A program made the position numbers and the translations under genes. 14,074 nucleotides of DNA from an uncultured Collinsella sp. Its GTDB lineage: Bacteria; Actinomycetota; Coriobacteriia; Coriobacteriales; Coriobacteriaceae. The notes below the pieces were generated by a model. That model did not search any database and was not told where the DNA came from. It was given only the letters and a program-made list of their open reading frames with translations. Below are positions 1 through 6,858 of this stretch, in pieces (the first letter of the stretch is position 1; each line of letters begins with the position of its first letter). Location: contig CABQHT010000051.1 in the NCBI GenBank assembly GCA_902464035.1, positions 1 through 14,074 on the forward strand, written 5' to 3'.

Positions 1-503
1 ACGAGCACGGCTGCGGGTACGAGCACGAGCATCCGCACGGGGCGGACGGTGACGCAGGCTGCCACTGCAGCGGCTCCAGCTCCGAGCTGGTCCGCTTTTC
101 GGTCACCGCGCCCGACGACCTGCTGCGCCGCTTTGACGAGCAAATCGCGCGCCGCGGTGACGTGGCTAACCGATCCGAGGCCGTACGCGATCTGATTCGC
201 GCCTCGATCGCCAAGGAGCAGATGCGCACGCCCGACGAGCAGGTCATCGGTTCGCTCACCATGATCTATGACCACCATACCGGCGATCTGACGCGCCGTC
301 TGGACGAGGTGCAGCACGACTACACCGACGAGATCGTCTCGACCATGCACGTGCATCTGGACCACCACAACTGCCTGGAGATTCTGGCGCTCAAGGGTCG
401 CGGCGAGCGTGTCTACGAGCTGGCCGACCGCCTGCTGGGCCTGCGCGGAGTTAAGCACGGCGAGCTCACCTGCGCCGCCACCAAGCAGAGCCTGGGGCTG
501 TAG
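1..503 (+). CDS. nikR: NikR, nickel-responsive transcriptional repressor (5' end outside window)
   Basis: Nickel-dependent repressor of the ribbon-helix-helix family, which in characterised species binds operators of nickel transport genes when Ni(II) is bound. The frame is open from base 3. The stretch ELVRFSVTAPDDLLRRFDEQ (from about base 84) starts the DNA-binding domain and continues into ANRSEAVRDLIR. The C-terminal ACT-like nickel domain has all four high-affinity ligands of E. coli NikR: the His of QHDY (codon at 315), both His of MHVHLDHHNC (348 and 354) and its Cys (372). The first in-frame ATG or GTG is a GTG at 162, inside the DNA-binding domain, so the true start lies left of the window. 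The translated part therefore begins with a His/Cys-rich tail (about bases 3-70; 5 His and 3 Cys in 22 residues) that E. coli NikR lacks. It sits upstream of hypF, which fits shared nickel physiology. Confidence 0.93.
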   Translation, partial: EHGCGYEHEHPHGADGDAGCHCSGSSSELVRFSVTAPDDLLRRFDEQIARRGDVANRSEAVRDLIRASIAKEQMRTPDEQVIGSLTMIYDHHTGDLTRRLDEVQHDYTDEIVSTMHVHLDHHNCLEILALKGRGERVYELADRLLGLRGVKHGELTCAATKQSLGL

Positions 504-506
504 CGC

Positions 507-586
507 ACCTGCCAAAAAGGGACAGGTTTGTTTTGGCAGGTCTAACGTTTTACCTACCAAAATAAACCTGTCCCTTTTTGGTCGGT
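507..586. repeat. 80-bp palindrome built of two inverted 35-bp hairpins
   Basis: Bases 507-541 form a hairpin with perfect 11-bp arms, ACCTGCCAAAA and TTTTGGCAGGT, around a 13-nt loop containing GGGACAGG. Bases 552-586 are the same element inverted, with arms ACCTACCAAAA and TTTTGGTCGGT. The whole stretch is a palindrome centred at 546.5 in which about 34 of 40 positions pair, with AACGTT at the centre. It starts four bases after the nikR stop and ends just before the hypF ribosome site, so it fills the nikR-hypF gap. It could act as a terminator or attenuator. The modular build suggests a REP-like mobile repeat. Confidence 0.85.
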
Positions 587-605
587 TTTGATGAGGGAGA
601 GCCGC

Positions 606-3071
606 ATGCGACATGTGCATATTCATGTGACGGGCATTGTACAGGGCGTTGGCATGCGGCCGTTTGTGTATCGCGAGGCCATGGCGCATGGCATCTGCGG
701 CTGGGTGCTCAACGCGGGCGACGGCGTGCATGTCGAGGCGCACGCTCCGGCCGATGCGCTCGATGCTTTTGTTGCCGCGCTTTCTGAGCATGCGCCTGCG
801 GCAGCCCGCGTTGAGCGAGTCGATATTGCGGATTTGGGGCCTGGCGGTTGGAGCGCTGCCGACGAGCAGGGCTTTCGCATCGTGGCGTCACAGGATCAGA
901 CTGCGCATACGACGCTCATCTCGCCCGATATCGCTACCTGCGACGACTGCCTACGCGAGCTGTTCGACCCCGCCGACCGACGCTATCACTACCCCTTTAT
1001 CAACTGCACCAACTGTGGGCCGCGCTTTACCATCATCCGGTCGCTGCCCTATGACCGAGCGGCCACGTCCATGGACTGCTTTCCCATGTGTCCCGAGTGC
1101 GCCACGGAGTATACCAACCCACTTGACCGGCGCTTTCATGCGCAGCCCGATGCCTGTTTTGATTGCGGGCCGCATATTACCTGGCGTGAGGCGGCGCGCG
1201 GCATGGAGCTCGGAAACTCGGGGGCGACGCCGGCTGTCGGCGACACGCGCGAGGCCAGCGACGCCATTATCGAGCGCTGTGTTGAATTACTTGCGGCCGG
1301 TGGCATTGTTGCCATCAAGGGCCTGGGCGGATTCCATCTGGCTTGCGACGCCGCCAACGAACAGGCGGTGACCGAGCTGCGCCGTCGCAAGCGCCGCAGC
1401 AACAAACCGCTTGCTGTTATGGTGCGCGACCTTGGCGGCGCCGAGCGCCTGTGCCATGTCGATGATGCCGAGCGCGACTTGCTGGCCGGCAGCATCCGCC
1501 CCATCGTGCTGCTGCGCCGGCGTGGTGTTGGCGAGGGAGATTTCTCCGATGCTCTCGAACTCGCACCGTCCGTTGCGCACGATCTGCCCGAACTCGGCGT
1601 CATGCTCCCCTATACCCCGCTTCAGCATCTGTTGCTTGCCGCGGCAGAAACCCATGGCATGCACGCACTTGTCATGACCAGCGGAAACCTAAGCGAAGAG
1701 CCTATCGAGACCAACGACGATCTTGCTTGGGAACACCTCGTTGCCGCGGTCGTTGCCGACGCGCTGCTCGGCAACGACCGCGCGATTCTCTCGCGCTACG
1801 ACGACTCCGTGGTACGCGTGGTCGATGGCGCCGTTATGCCCGTGCGCCGCGCTCGCGGATATGCGCCGCAGCCGTTAGCGCTGCCGGCGCTCGACGGCAC
1901 TGCACCCTGCGTGCTCGCCTGCGGCCCGCAGCAAAAGGCGACGATTGCGCTCACTCGTGAAGGGGCGAACGGCGAGGCAACCTGTTTTGTGTCGCAGCAT
2001 ATCGGCGATGTTGAAAACGGCGGGACCTTCGATGCCTGGAACGCCGCGCGCACGCGCTTGGAAGATCTCTTTGACTTGGCGCCCGCCGCCTTGGCCTGCG
2101 ATGTACACCCCAGCTATCTATCGGGCCAGTGGGCGCGCGAGCAGGCACGGGAGCACAATCTGCCGCTCGTCGAGGTGCAGCACCATCATGCACATATCGC
2201 GAGCGTAATGGCCGAGGCTATCGCCGCGGACCAGCTTACAACCGACACGCGTGTCCTTGGCATCGCCTTTGACGGCACCGGCGCCGGCACCGATGGAACC
2301 ATTTGGGGCGGCGAGTTTCTTGTTGCCAGCCCTAGCGGCTTTGAGCGCGCCGCGCATTTGCTCACCTGGGCGCTCCCCGGCGGGGCGGCCTCCGTACGCG
2401 ACGCTCGACGCAACGCCTTTGCCCTGCTCAGCGAACTCGGCCTGCTCGAGCACCCAGGCGCCGCTCGGCTTTTGGACAGCCTCGACGAGCAAACGCGTAG
2501 CGTGACAGCCACCATGATCGAGCGCGGCATCAACAGCCCGCGTACCAGCAGCATGGGACGTCTCTTTGATGCCGCGGCAGCAATTCTGGGCATCTGCGAC
2601 AAGGCAACCTACGAGGGCGAACCCGCCATCGAGCTTGAGGCCGCCGCCTGGCGCGCGTTCAGCAGTGAAAGTGCCTGCCCCACCGGCAATATGGCCAGCT
2701 TTTCCGTAACCGAATCATCCCGTCCGGACGACTGCCATGTTCTGAACTCCAGGCCGCTTTTTGAGGCGCTTTTGGAGGGAATCAGGACCGGCGTGCCCGC
2801 TGGCAAGCTCGCGCTCGACTTCCACGTCACCATCGCACGCGCGTCGGCCCGCATCGCAAGCGAGATCTGCGTCCGTGAAGACCTCGACACCGTCGCGCTC
2901 TCGGGCGGCGTGTTCATGAACCGACTTTTGCTTCGGCTCCTTACCCACGAACTCAAAGACGCCGGTCTTGCCGTCTTGGTCCCCCACGCCGTGCCCGTCA
3001 ACGACGGCTGCATCGCCTACGGTCAGGCCGCCATCGCTCGCGCTCGCCTCGCGCAGACAGCATCGCGATAG
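606..3071 (+). CDS. hypF: HypF, carbamoyltransferase for [NiFe]-hydrogenase maturation
   Basis: HypF hydrolyses carbamoyl phosphate and, through a carbamoyl-adenylate, transfers the carbamoyl group to the C-terminal cysteine of HypE, the first step towards the cyanide ligands of the hydrogenase iron. All four domains are visible in 821 residues. The acylphosphatase domain (1-95) has GIVQGVGMRPF with catalytic Arg18 and Asn36. Two zinc fingers have C112/C115/C134/C137 and C162/C165/C184/C187. A YrdC-like domain (about 225-415) contains GIVAIKGLGGFHLACDA. The Kae1-like C-terminal domain has HHHAH (526-530), FDGTGAGTDGTIWGGEF (555-571), EGEPAIELE (670-678) and ALSGGVFMNR. I chose the ATG at 606 because GAGGGAGA (593-600) lies 5 bases upstream; the earlier TTG at 588 and ATG at 591 have no ribosome site and abut the palindrome. 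Length is normal for the family (about 750-820) and no key residue is missing. Confidence 0.97.
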   Translation: MRHVHIHVTGIVQGVGMRPFVYREAMAHGICGWVLNAGDGVHVEAHAPADALDAFVAALSEHAPAAARVERVDIADLGPGGWSAADEQGFRIVASQDQTAHTTLISPDIATCDDCLRELFDPADRRYHYPFINCTNCGPRFTIIRSLPYDRAATSMDCFPMCPECATEYTNPLDRRFHAQPDACFDCGPHITWREAARGMELGNSGATPAVGDTREASDAIIERCVELLAAGGIVAIKGLGGFHLACDAANEQAVTELRRRKRRSNKPLAVMVRDLGGAERLCHVDDAERDLLAGSIRPIVLLRRRGVGEGDFSDALELAPSVAHDLPELGVMLPYTPLQHLLLAAAETHGMHALVMTSGNLSEEPIETNDDLAWEHLVAAVVADALLGNDRAILSRYDDSVVRVVDGAVMPVRRARGYAPQPLALPALDGTAPCVLACGPQQKATIALTREGANGEATCFVSQHIGDVENGGTFDAWNAARTRLEDLFDLAPAALACDVHPSYLSGQWAREQAREHNLPLVEVQHHHAHIASVMAEAIAADQLTTDTRVLGIAFDGTGAGTDGTIWGGEFLVASPSGFERAAHLLTWALPGGAASVRDARRNAFALLSELGLLEHPGAARLLDSLDEQTRSVTATMIERGINSPRTSSMGRLFDAAAAILGICDKATYEGEPAIELEAAAWRAFSSESACPTGNMASFSVTESSRPDDCHVLNSRPLFEALLEGIRTGVPAGKLALDFHVTIARASARIASEICVREDLDTVALSGGVFMNRLLLRLLTHELKDAGLAVLVPHAVPVNDGCIAYGQAAIARARLAQTASR

Positions 3072-3117
3072 GCTGTTTTGCCAGCCTGCGCGCCGCCGTC
3101 TCACAGGTGTAACGCGT

Positions 3118-3171
3118 TTGCTCGTGACTCCCGCGAGCGCTACCATCAACTGATGGGTAATTAGGCGCCTA
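3118..3171 (+). promoter_or_regulatory. Possible hypC promoter with two operator-like palindromes
   Basis: The 131-bp hypF-hypC gap is long for an operon that is otherwise tight. TTGCTC (3118-3123) and TACCAT (3141-3146), 17 bp apart, are a weak match to a -35/-10 pair. CCATCA-AC-TGATGG (3143-3156) is a perfect inverted repeat overlapping the proposed -10, and TAGGCGCCTA (3162-3171) is a second perfect palindrome before the ribosome site. Neither resembles the E. coli NikR operator halves GTATGA/TCATAC. A short stem GGCTG/CAGCC (3071-3086) follows the hypF stop. These may let hypCDE be expressed separately from hypF. Confidence 0.25.
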
Positions 3172-3202
3172 TCCAGCGCAAAACGTATAAAAGGGGAACA
3201 TT

Positions 3203-3463
3203 ATGTGCCTTGCCGTTCCCGGTAAAGTGGTCACACGCGACGACGACCTTAAGGCGACCGTCGACATGATGGGCATCGAGCGCCCCGTTTCGCTGCGTCT
3301 CGTGCCGACGGCGCAGGTTGGCGACTATATTCTCGTACACGCCGGCTTTGGCATCCAGATCGTCGACGAGCAGGAAGCGCAAGAAACGCTCGAGCTCGTT
3401 AATGCCATGACCGAACTGGCCGAAGAAGACCAACTGGCCAGCAATCCGGCCGAGGCATACTAG
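3203..3463 (+). CDS. hypC: HypC, [NiFe]-hydrogenase maturation chaperone
   Basis: HypC is a small chaperone that binds HypD, holds the Fe(CN)2CO intermediate and delivers it to the large-subunit precursor of the hydrogenase. The 86-residue protein begins MCLAVPGKVV, with the essential Cys2 exposed after removal of the first Met, and continues with the short beta-barrel typical of the HypC/HupF family (70-95 residues). The start has a good ribosome site, AAAGGGG (3190-3196), 6 bases upstream of the ATG. The acidic C-terminal tail (about residues 58-86) is predicted helical, as in other HypC proteins. Its TAG stop shares a base with the GTG start of hypD, so the two are probably translationally coupled, matching the physical HypC-HypD complex. 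Confidence 0.96.
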   Translation: MCLAVPGKVVTRDDDLKATVDMMGIERPVSLRLVPTAQVGDYILVHAGFGIQIVDEQEAQETLELVNAMTELAEEDQLASNPAEAY

Positions 3464-4575
3464 TGGCGGCCGGACAGCCGGCGCGCTCCGGTATCGACTT
3501 TTCGGCATTTCGCGACCCCAGGCTGGCTTGCGAGCTCATCGATCGTATTCATGAGCTTGTCGGCGACCGCGCCATCAACCTTATGGAAGTCTGCGGCACG
3601 CACACCGTGAGCATCGGTCGCTATGGCTTTCGCTCCATTATGCCTGCCGGGCTCAAACTGCTGAGCGGTCCGGGTTGCCCCGTCTGTGTTACCGCCAACC
3701 GCGATATCGACCATGCAATCGCGCTCGCCAAGATGGACGGCGCCATCATCACCACCTTTGGCGACATGATGCGCGTGCCCGGGTCGTCTACCTCGCTCGC
3801 CGCGCAAAAGGCGGCGGGGCGCGATATTCGCATTGTGTACTCCCCGCTCGATGCACTCGATATCGCCGAACACAACCCCGACCGCCCGGTCATCTTTATG
3901 GGCGTGGGTTTTGAGACCACAACGCCCACCATCGCCGGCGCCATTTTGGAGGCAGACGCGCGCGGACTTTTGAACTTTTCGGTCTATTGCGCCCACAAGA
4001 CCACGCCGCCGGCGCTGCGCGCCATCGCCAACGATCCCGAGACCACTATCGACGGCTTTATCCTGCCGGGGCACGTCGCCACCATCACGGGCCTGGCGCC
4101 CTTTAGCTTTTTGGTCGACGAGTTCAATACCCCGGGCGTGGTCACGGGATTTGAGCCGGTCGATATCCTGCAGGGCATCTGCATGCTGGTCCAGATGGTT
4201 GTCGAGAGCAGGCCGGCGATCGACAACGCCTACCGCCGCGGTGTCAATGCGAACGGCAACCCCGTGGCGCGCCAGCTGGTCGAGCAGGTGTTTGAGCCGT
4301 GCGACACCACATGGCGCGGTCTGGGGCCGATTGCCGGCTCGGGGCTCGCCATTCGTCCCGAGTTCTCGCGCTTTGATGCCCGCGTTCGCTTTGACGTGCC
4401 CGTTGAGGCGACGGTTGAGCCGCGCGGATGCCGCTGCGGCGACGTGCTGCGCGGGGCCATTACGCCGAGCAGCTGCCCGCTCTTTGGCCGCACCTGCACG
4501 CCCGAGCATCCTGTCGGACCGTGCATGGTGAGCTCCGAGGGCAGCTGCGCGGCGTACTACCGTTACCGAGTCTAG
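3463..4575 (+). CDS. hypD: HypD, hydrogenase Fe(CN)2CO assembly scaffold
   Basis: HypD is an iron-sulfur protein on which, together with HypC, the Fe(CN)2CO moiety is assembled. The 370-residue sequence is typical in length. It has the three conserved motifs: MEVCGTHT (Cys44), GPGCPVCVT (Cys72 and Cys75) and GVGFETTTPT. The C-terminal cysteine set for the [4Fe-4S] cluster is present as CRCGDVLRG, SSCPLFGRTC, GPCMVSSEGSC and a final AYYRYRV. The start is the GTG at 3463, whose first base is the last base of the hypC stop (TAGTG); there is no better ATG before the conserved region and no independent strong ribosome site, which fits coupled translation. The 48-bp gap to hypE suggests one transcript. 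Confidence 0.96.
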   Translation: MAAGQPARSGIDFSAFRDPRLACELIDRIHELVGDRAINLMEVCGTHTVSIGRYGFRSIMPAGLKLLSGPGCPVCVTANRDIDHAIALAKMDGAIITTFGDMMRVPGSSTSLAAQKAAGRDIRIVYSPLDALDIAEHNPDRPVIFMGVGFETTTPTIAGAILEADARGLLNFSVYCAHKTTPPALRAIANDPETTIDGFILPGHVATITGLAPFSFLVDEFNTPGVVTGFEPVDILQGICMLVQMVVESRPAIDNAYRRGVNANGNPVARQLVEQVFEPCDTTWRGLGPIAGSGLAIRPEFSRFDARVRFDVPVEATVEPRGCRCGDVLRGAITPSSCPLFGRTCTPEHPVGPCMVSSEGSCAAYYRYRV

Positions 4576-4623
4576 CCCGAACGCCCCCGTGTGCTGACAC
4601 CTCCCACGATTGGAGTTTTCGAT

Positions 4624-5658
4624 ATGTCCCATAGTGTCTCCGATAGCACTGTCTTGCTGGGCCACGGCTCCGGCGGGCAGATGATGAAGCGCATCATCGA
4701 CGAAGTCTTTTTGGATGCCTTTGGCTCGCCCGAGCTGCTCGAGGGCAACGACGCCGGCGTCGCCGCGCTGCCCGCGAGCGGGCGCATCGCCATGTCGACC
4801 GACAGCTTTGTAGTCTCGCCGCAGTTCTTCCCCGGTGGCAACATCGGCCGCCTCGCCGTGTGCGGAACCGTCAACGACGTCGCGACCTCGGGCGCCAACG
4901 TGCGCTACCTATCGTGCGGCTTTATCCTCGAAGAGGGCTATCCCATGGATAAGCTCCAGCAGATTGTGCAGACGATGGCCGAGACGGCGCACGAGGCGGG
5001 CGTGTCCATAATCACGGGCGACACTAAGGTGGTCGAGCGCGGCGGGGCCGACGGCGTCTACATCAATACCGCCGGCGTGGGCGAGGTGCCCGCGGGCGTG
5101 ACGCTCAGCGGCGCAAACTGCCAGCCTGGCGATGTCATCCTGGTCTCGGGCACGCTGGGTGACCACGGCATCGCCATCATGAGCCAGCGCGAGGGCCTGG
5201 CGTTTTCGAGCAACATCGAGAGCGACGCCGCGCCGCTCAACCACCTGATTGCCGATGTGCTGGCCGCAGCCCCTGACACGCGATGCTTCCGCGACCCCAC
5301 GCGCGGCGGCCTTGCATCCACACTCAATGAGTTTGCGCAGGCCAGCGGCGTTGCAATGGAGGTCGATGAGGACGCCGTGCCCGTGCGCCCCGATGTGCAG
5401 GCGGCTTGCGAGATGCTCGGCTATGACGTGCTGCAGGTGGCAAACGAGGGCAAGATGGTCGCCGTGGTGCCGGCCGAACAGGCAGATGCGGCACTGGCCG
5501 CCATGCGCGCCGCCCGCTACGGCGAGCACGCTGCCATTATCGGCCGCGTGCTGCCGCTTGCCGAGGGCGCCCGTCCCGCCGTGCGCGTACGCACCGGCTG
5601 GGGCTCGACCCGTATCCTCGACATGCTCGTAGGAGAGCAGCTGCCGAGGATTTGCTAG
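4624..5658 (+). CDS. hypE: HypE, thiocarbamate dehydratase for hydrogenase cyanide ligand
   Basis: HypE accepts the carbamoyl group from HypF on its C-terminal cysteine and dehydrates it with ATP to a thiocyanate, the donor of the cyanide ligands. The 344-residue protein has the PurM/AIR-synthase fold: LGHGSGGQMMKRII near the N-terminus, GNDAGVAAL, STDSFVVSPQFFPGGNIG and GRLAVCGTVNDVATSGA in the ATP-binding half, then TGDTKVVERG and DPTRGGLASTLNE. It ends exactly in LPRIC, the carbamoyl-accepting tail with the terminal Cys344. The ATG at 4624 is preferred over an upstream GTG (4591) because GGAG (4612-4615) lies 8 bases upstream and MSHS leads directly into the conserved start. It is the last hyp gene in the run. 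Confidence 0.97.
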   Translation: MSHSVSDSTVLLGHGSGGQMMKRIIDEVFLDAFGSPELLEGNDAGVAALPASGRIAMSTDSFVVSPQFFPGGNIGRLAVCGTVNDVATSGANVRYLSCGFILEEGYPMDKLQQIVQTMAETAHEAGVSIITGDTKVVERGGADGVYINTAGVGEVPAGVTLSGANCQPGDVILVSGTLGDHGIAIMSQREGLAFSSNIESDAAPLNHLIADVLAAAPDTRCFRDPTRGGLASTLNEFAQASGVAMEVDEDAVPVRPDVQAACEMLGYDVLQVANEGKMVAVVPAEQADAALAAMRAARYGEHAAIIGRVLPLAEGARPAVRVRTGWGSTRILDMLVGEQLPRIC

Positions 5659-5763
5659 CGACAAAGGCTCAGGGCTATTAAAGATATTCAGATTCCAAAC
5701 ATGCCCGGCACGCATGCCCAGTATCATGGGGTGCGTTTTACAACTCAAGCGGCAGGAGCACCC

Positions 5764-6432
5764 ATGGCAGCAGCTTTTTCCCATGTGATCTTTGACCTGG
5801 ACGGCACCATTCTCAACACGCTCGAGGACCTGGCGGCCGCCGGCAACCATACCTGCGAGATGCACGGCTGGCCCACGTTTGCCGTAGACGAGTACCGCTA
5901 CAAGGTGGGAAACGGCATGCTCAAGCTGGTCGAGCGCTTTATGCCCGCCGAGTATGCGGGCGACGGCCGTATGTTTGAGCAGACGCTTGCCGAGTTTAGG
6001 GCTTATTACGGCGAGCACAAGGAAGACCACACCGCACCGTACGCCGGCACGATCGAGATGCTCGACCGCCTGCTTGCCGCGGGCGTGCAGCTTGCCGTGC
6101 TCACTAACAAGGACCACGTCTCGGCGGCTCCGCTTATCGAAAAATACTTTGGTTCCGAGCGCTTTGCGCTGGTGCAGGGCCGAGTCGATGCGTTTCCTCC
6201 CAAGCCCGAGGCGCCTGTTACGCTGCATGTGATGAAAGAGCTAGGCGCCGATCCGGCAACCACACTCTATGTAGGCGATTCCAATGTCGATATCCTGACC
6301 GGTCACAATGCCGGCCTCAAGAGCGCCGGTGTCAGCTGGGGCTTCCGCGGCCGCGCAGAGCTGGAAGCCGCCGGCGCCGACTACGTGGTGGACACACAGG
6401 AAGAGCTCGTGGCGCTGGTGCTTGGCGAGTAG
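5764..6432 (+). CDS. HAD hydrolase, phosphoglycolate phosphatase-like
   Basis: A haloacid-dehalogenase phosphatase of subfamily IA (Gph/PGP-like), 222 residues as usual. Motif I is FDLDGTILNT with nucleophile Asp11 and Asp13; motif II is VLTNKDH; the motif III lysine is in FPPKPEAP; motif IV is YVGDSNVDILTGHNAG. A helical cap domain lies between motifs I and II (about residues 20-85). The family dephosphorylates phosphoglycolate and other small phosphate esters; the actual substrate cannot be read here. The start at 5764 has AGGAG (5754-5758) five bases upstream and leads straight into motif I; a longer frame from 5701 has no ribosome site. It follows hypE by 105 bp but has no obvious link to hydrogenase assembly. 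It converges on the lipoprotein gene to its right. Confidence 0.9.
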   Translation: MAAAFSHVIFDLDGTILNTLEDLAAAGNHTCEMHGWPTFAVDEYRYKVGNGMLKLVERFMPAEYAGDGRMFEQTLAEFRAYYGEHKEDHTAPYAGTIEMLDRLLAAGVQLAVLTNKDHVSAAPLIEKYFGSERFALVQGRVDAFPPKPEAPVTLHVMKELGADPATTLYVGDSNVDILTGHNAGLKSAGVSWGFRGRAELEAAGADYVVDTQEELVALVLGE

Positions 6433-6471
6433 CAGGGCTGTTGCTCAACGCGGCTGTAGCGATTCTGCCGC

Positions 6472-6574
6472 GCGGAAAGTGCATCCCGTTTCAGAGCAAT
6501 ATTCCGGGTCGCGCTTTCCGCAACCCACCCCATCCGGAAACCGCGACCCACTATTCGGCCAAAAACCGGGTCGC
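6472..6574. repeat. REP-like cluster of GGGTCGC inverted repeats
   Basis: CCGGGTCGC occurs at 6504-6512 and again at 6566-6574, with its complement GCGACCC between them at 6543-6549, which can pair with either copy. GCGGAAAG (6472-6479) pairs with CTTTCCGC (6514-6521), and TTTCCG (6516-6521 area) can pair with CGGAAA nearer 6535. The result is a chain of alternative small hairpins. Such arrangements are typical of REP-type intergenic repeats; the genome-wide copy number cannot be judged from one window. Confidence 0.55.
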
Positions 6575-6626
6575 ATTTTCCCGACCGCTCGATGCAACGC
6601 CAATACACCAACCACACCCAAAGAGT

Positions 6627-6667
6627 GTCCCCGACTGCCGGCAGAAAAGGAACGTCCCCAAGTGCCG
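6627..6667. repeat. 14-bp direct repeat GTCCCCnAnTGCCG with adjoining palindrome
   Basis: GTCCCCGACTGCCG (6627-6640) recurs as GTCCCCAAGTGCCG (6654-6667), with 12 of 14 bases identical and starts 27 bp apart. Between them is the perfect palindrome CTGCCGGCAG (6635-6644) and AAAAGGAACG. This is likely part of a dispersed intergenic repeat rather than a regulatory site, since no gene starts here. Confidence 0.5.
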
Positions 6668-6714
6668 CCCCAATGACTACCATGGCAACGCCGCAGGTAG
6701 AGGACGGACAGCGA

Positions 6715-6814
6715 GCGGGCACCAGAGCGAACAAATTGGCATGAAAAGAGGACGGCATAGACCTTCTGGTCATGCCGTCCTCTTTGAATGACAAGTTGTC
6801 GCTCTGGTGCCCGC
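6715..6814. terminator. 100-nt nested hairpin, probable bidirectional terminator
   Basis: The outer arms at 6715-6730 and 6799-6814 are perfect 16-bp complements (left arm GCGGGCACCAGAGCGA). Inside is a strong hairpin: GAGGACGGCAT (6748-6758), GACC, loop TTCT, GGTC, ATGCCGTCCTC (6772-6782). The inner hairpin is flanked by AAAA (6744-6747) and TTT (6783-6785), the signature of a terminator working on both strands, as expected between convergent genes. The outer arms are more than a terminator needs, so the element may also be a mobile repeat. Confidence 0.75.
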
Positions 6815-6827
6815 GCAGCGTCGAGCA

Positions 6828-6855
6828 GTTGCGGCGTTTGGTAAAACGCCGCAAC
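6828..6855 (-). terminator. Perfect 12-bp stem with 4-base loop after lipoprotein stop
   Basis: GTTGCGGCGTTT (6828-6839), loop GGTA, AAACGCCGCAAC (6844-6855) form a perfect hairpin three bases beyond the stop of the minus-strand lipoprotein gene. There is no U-tract on the minus strand after it, so it may protect the 3' end of the message or stall polymerase rather than be a canonical terminator. A hairpin with the same core and the same loop follows the GH1 gene (8411-8439). Confidence 0.55.
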
Positions 6856-6858
6856 GAA

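Larger units (their letters stand above)
6433..6858. other. Repeat-rich 426-bp convergent intergenic region, no gene seen
   Basis: This gap lies between the convergent HAD (+) and lipoprotein (-) genes. I find no convincing coding sequence: the open frames through it lack ribosome sites and family motifs and have unnatural composition. It contains four kinds of structure described separately: an inverted-repeat cluster (6472-6574), a short direct repeat (6627-6667), a long nested hairpin (6715-6814) and a tetraloop hairpin (6828-6855). Confidence 0.8.

Noticed and set aside
507..586. CRISPR-like repeat pair
   Set aside because: The two copies are inverted, not direct, and there is no spacer series.
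3460..4665. 401-residue open frame on the minus strand opposite hypD
   Set aside because: Antisense to a full-length HypD with all conserved motifs; it has no ribosome site and an Arg/His/Gly-rich composition typical of shadow frames in GC-rich DNA.
4909..6228. 439-residue minus-strand frame across hypE and the HAD gene
   Set aside because: Runs through two well-supported plus-strand genes and their gap, has no recognisable domain, and shows shadow-like composition.
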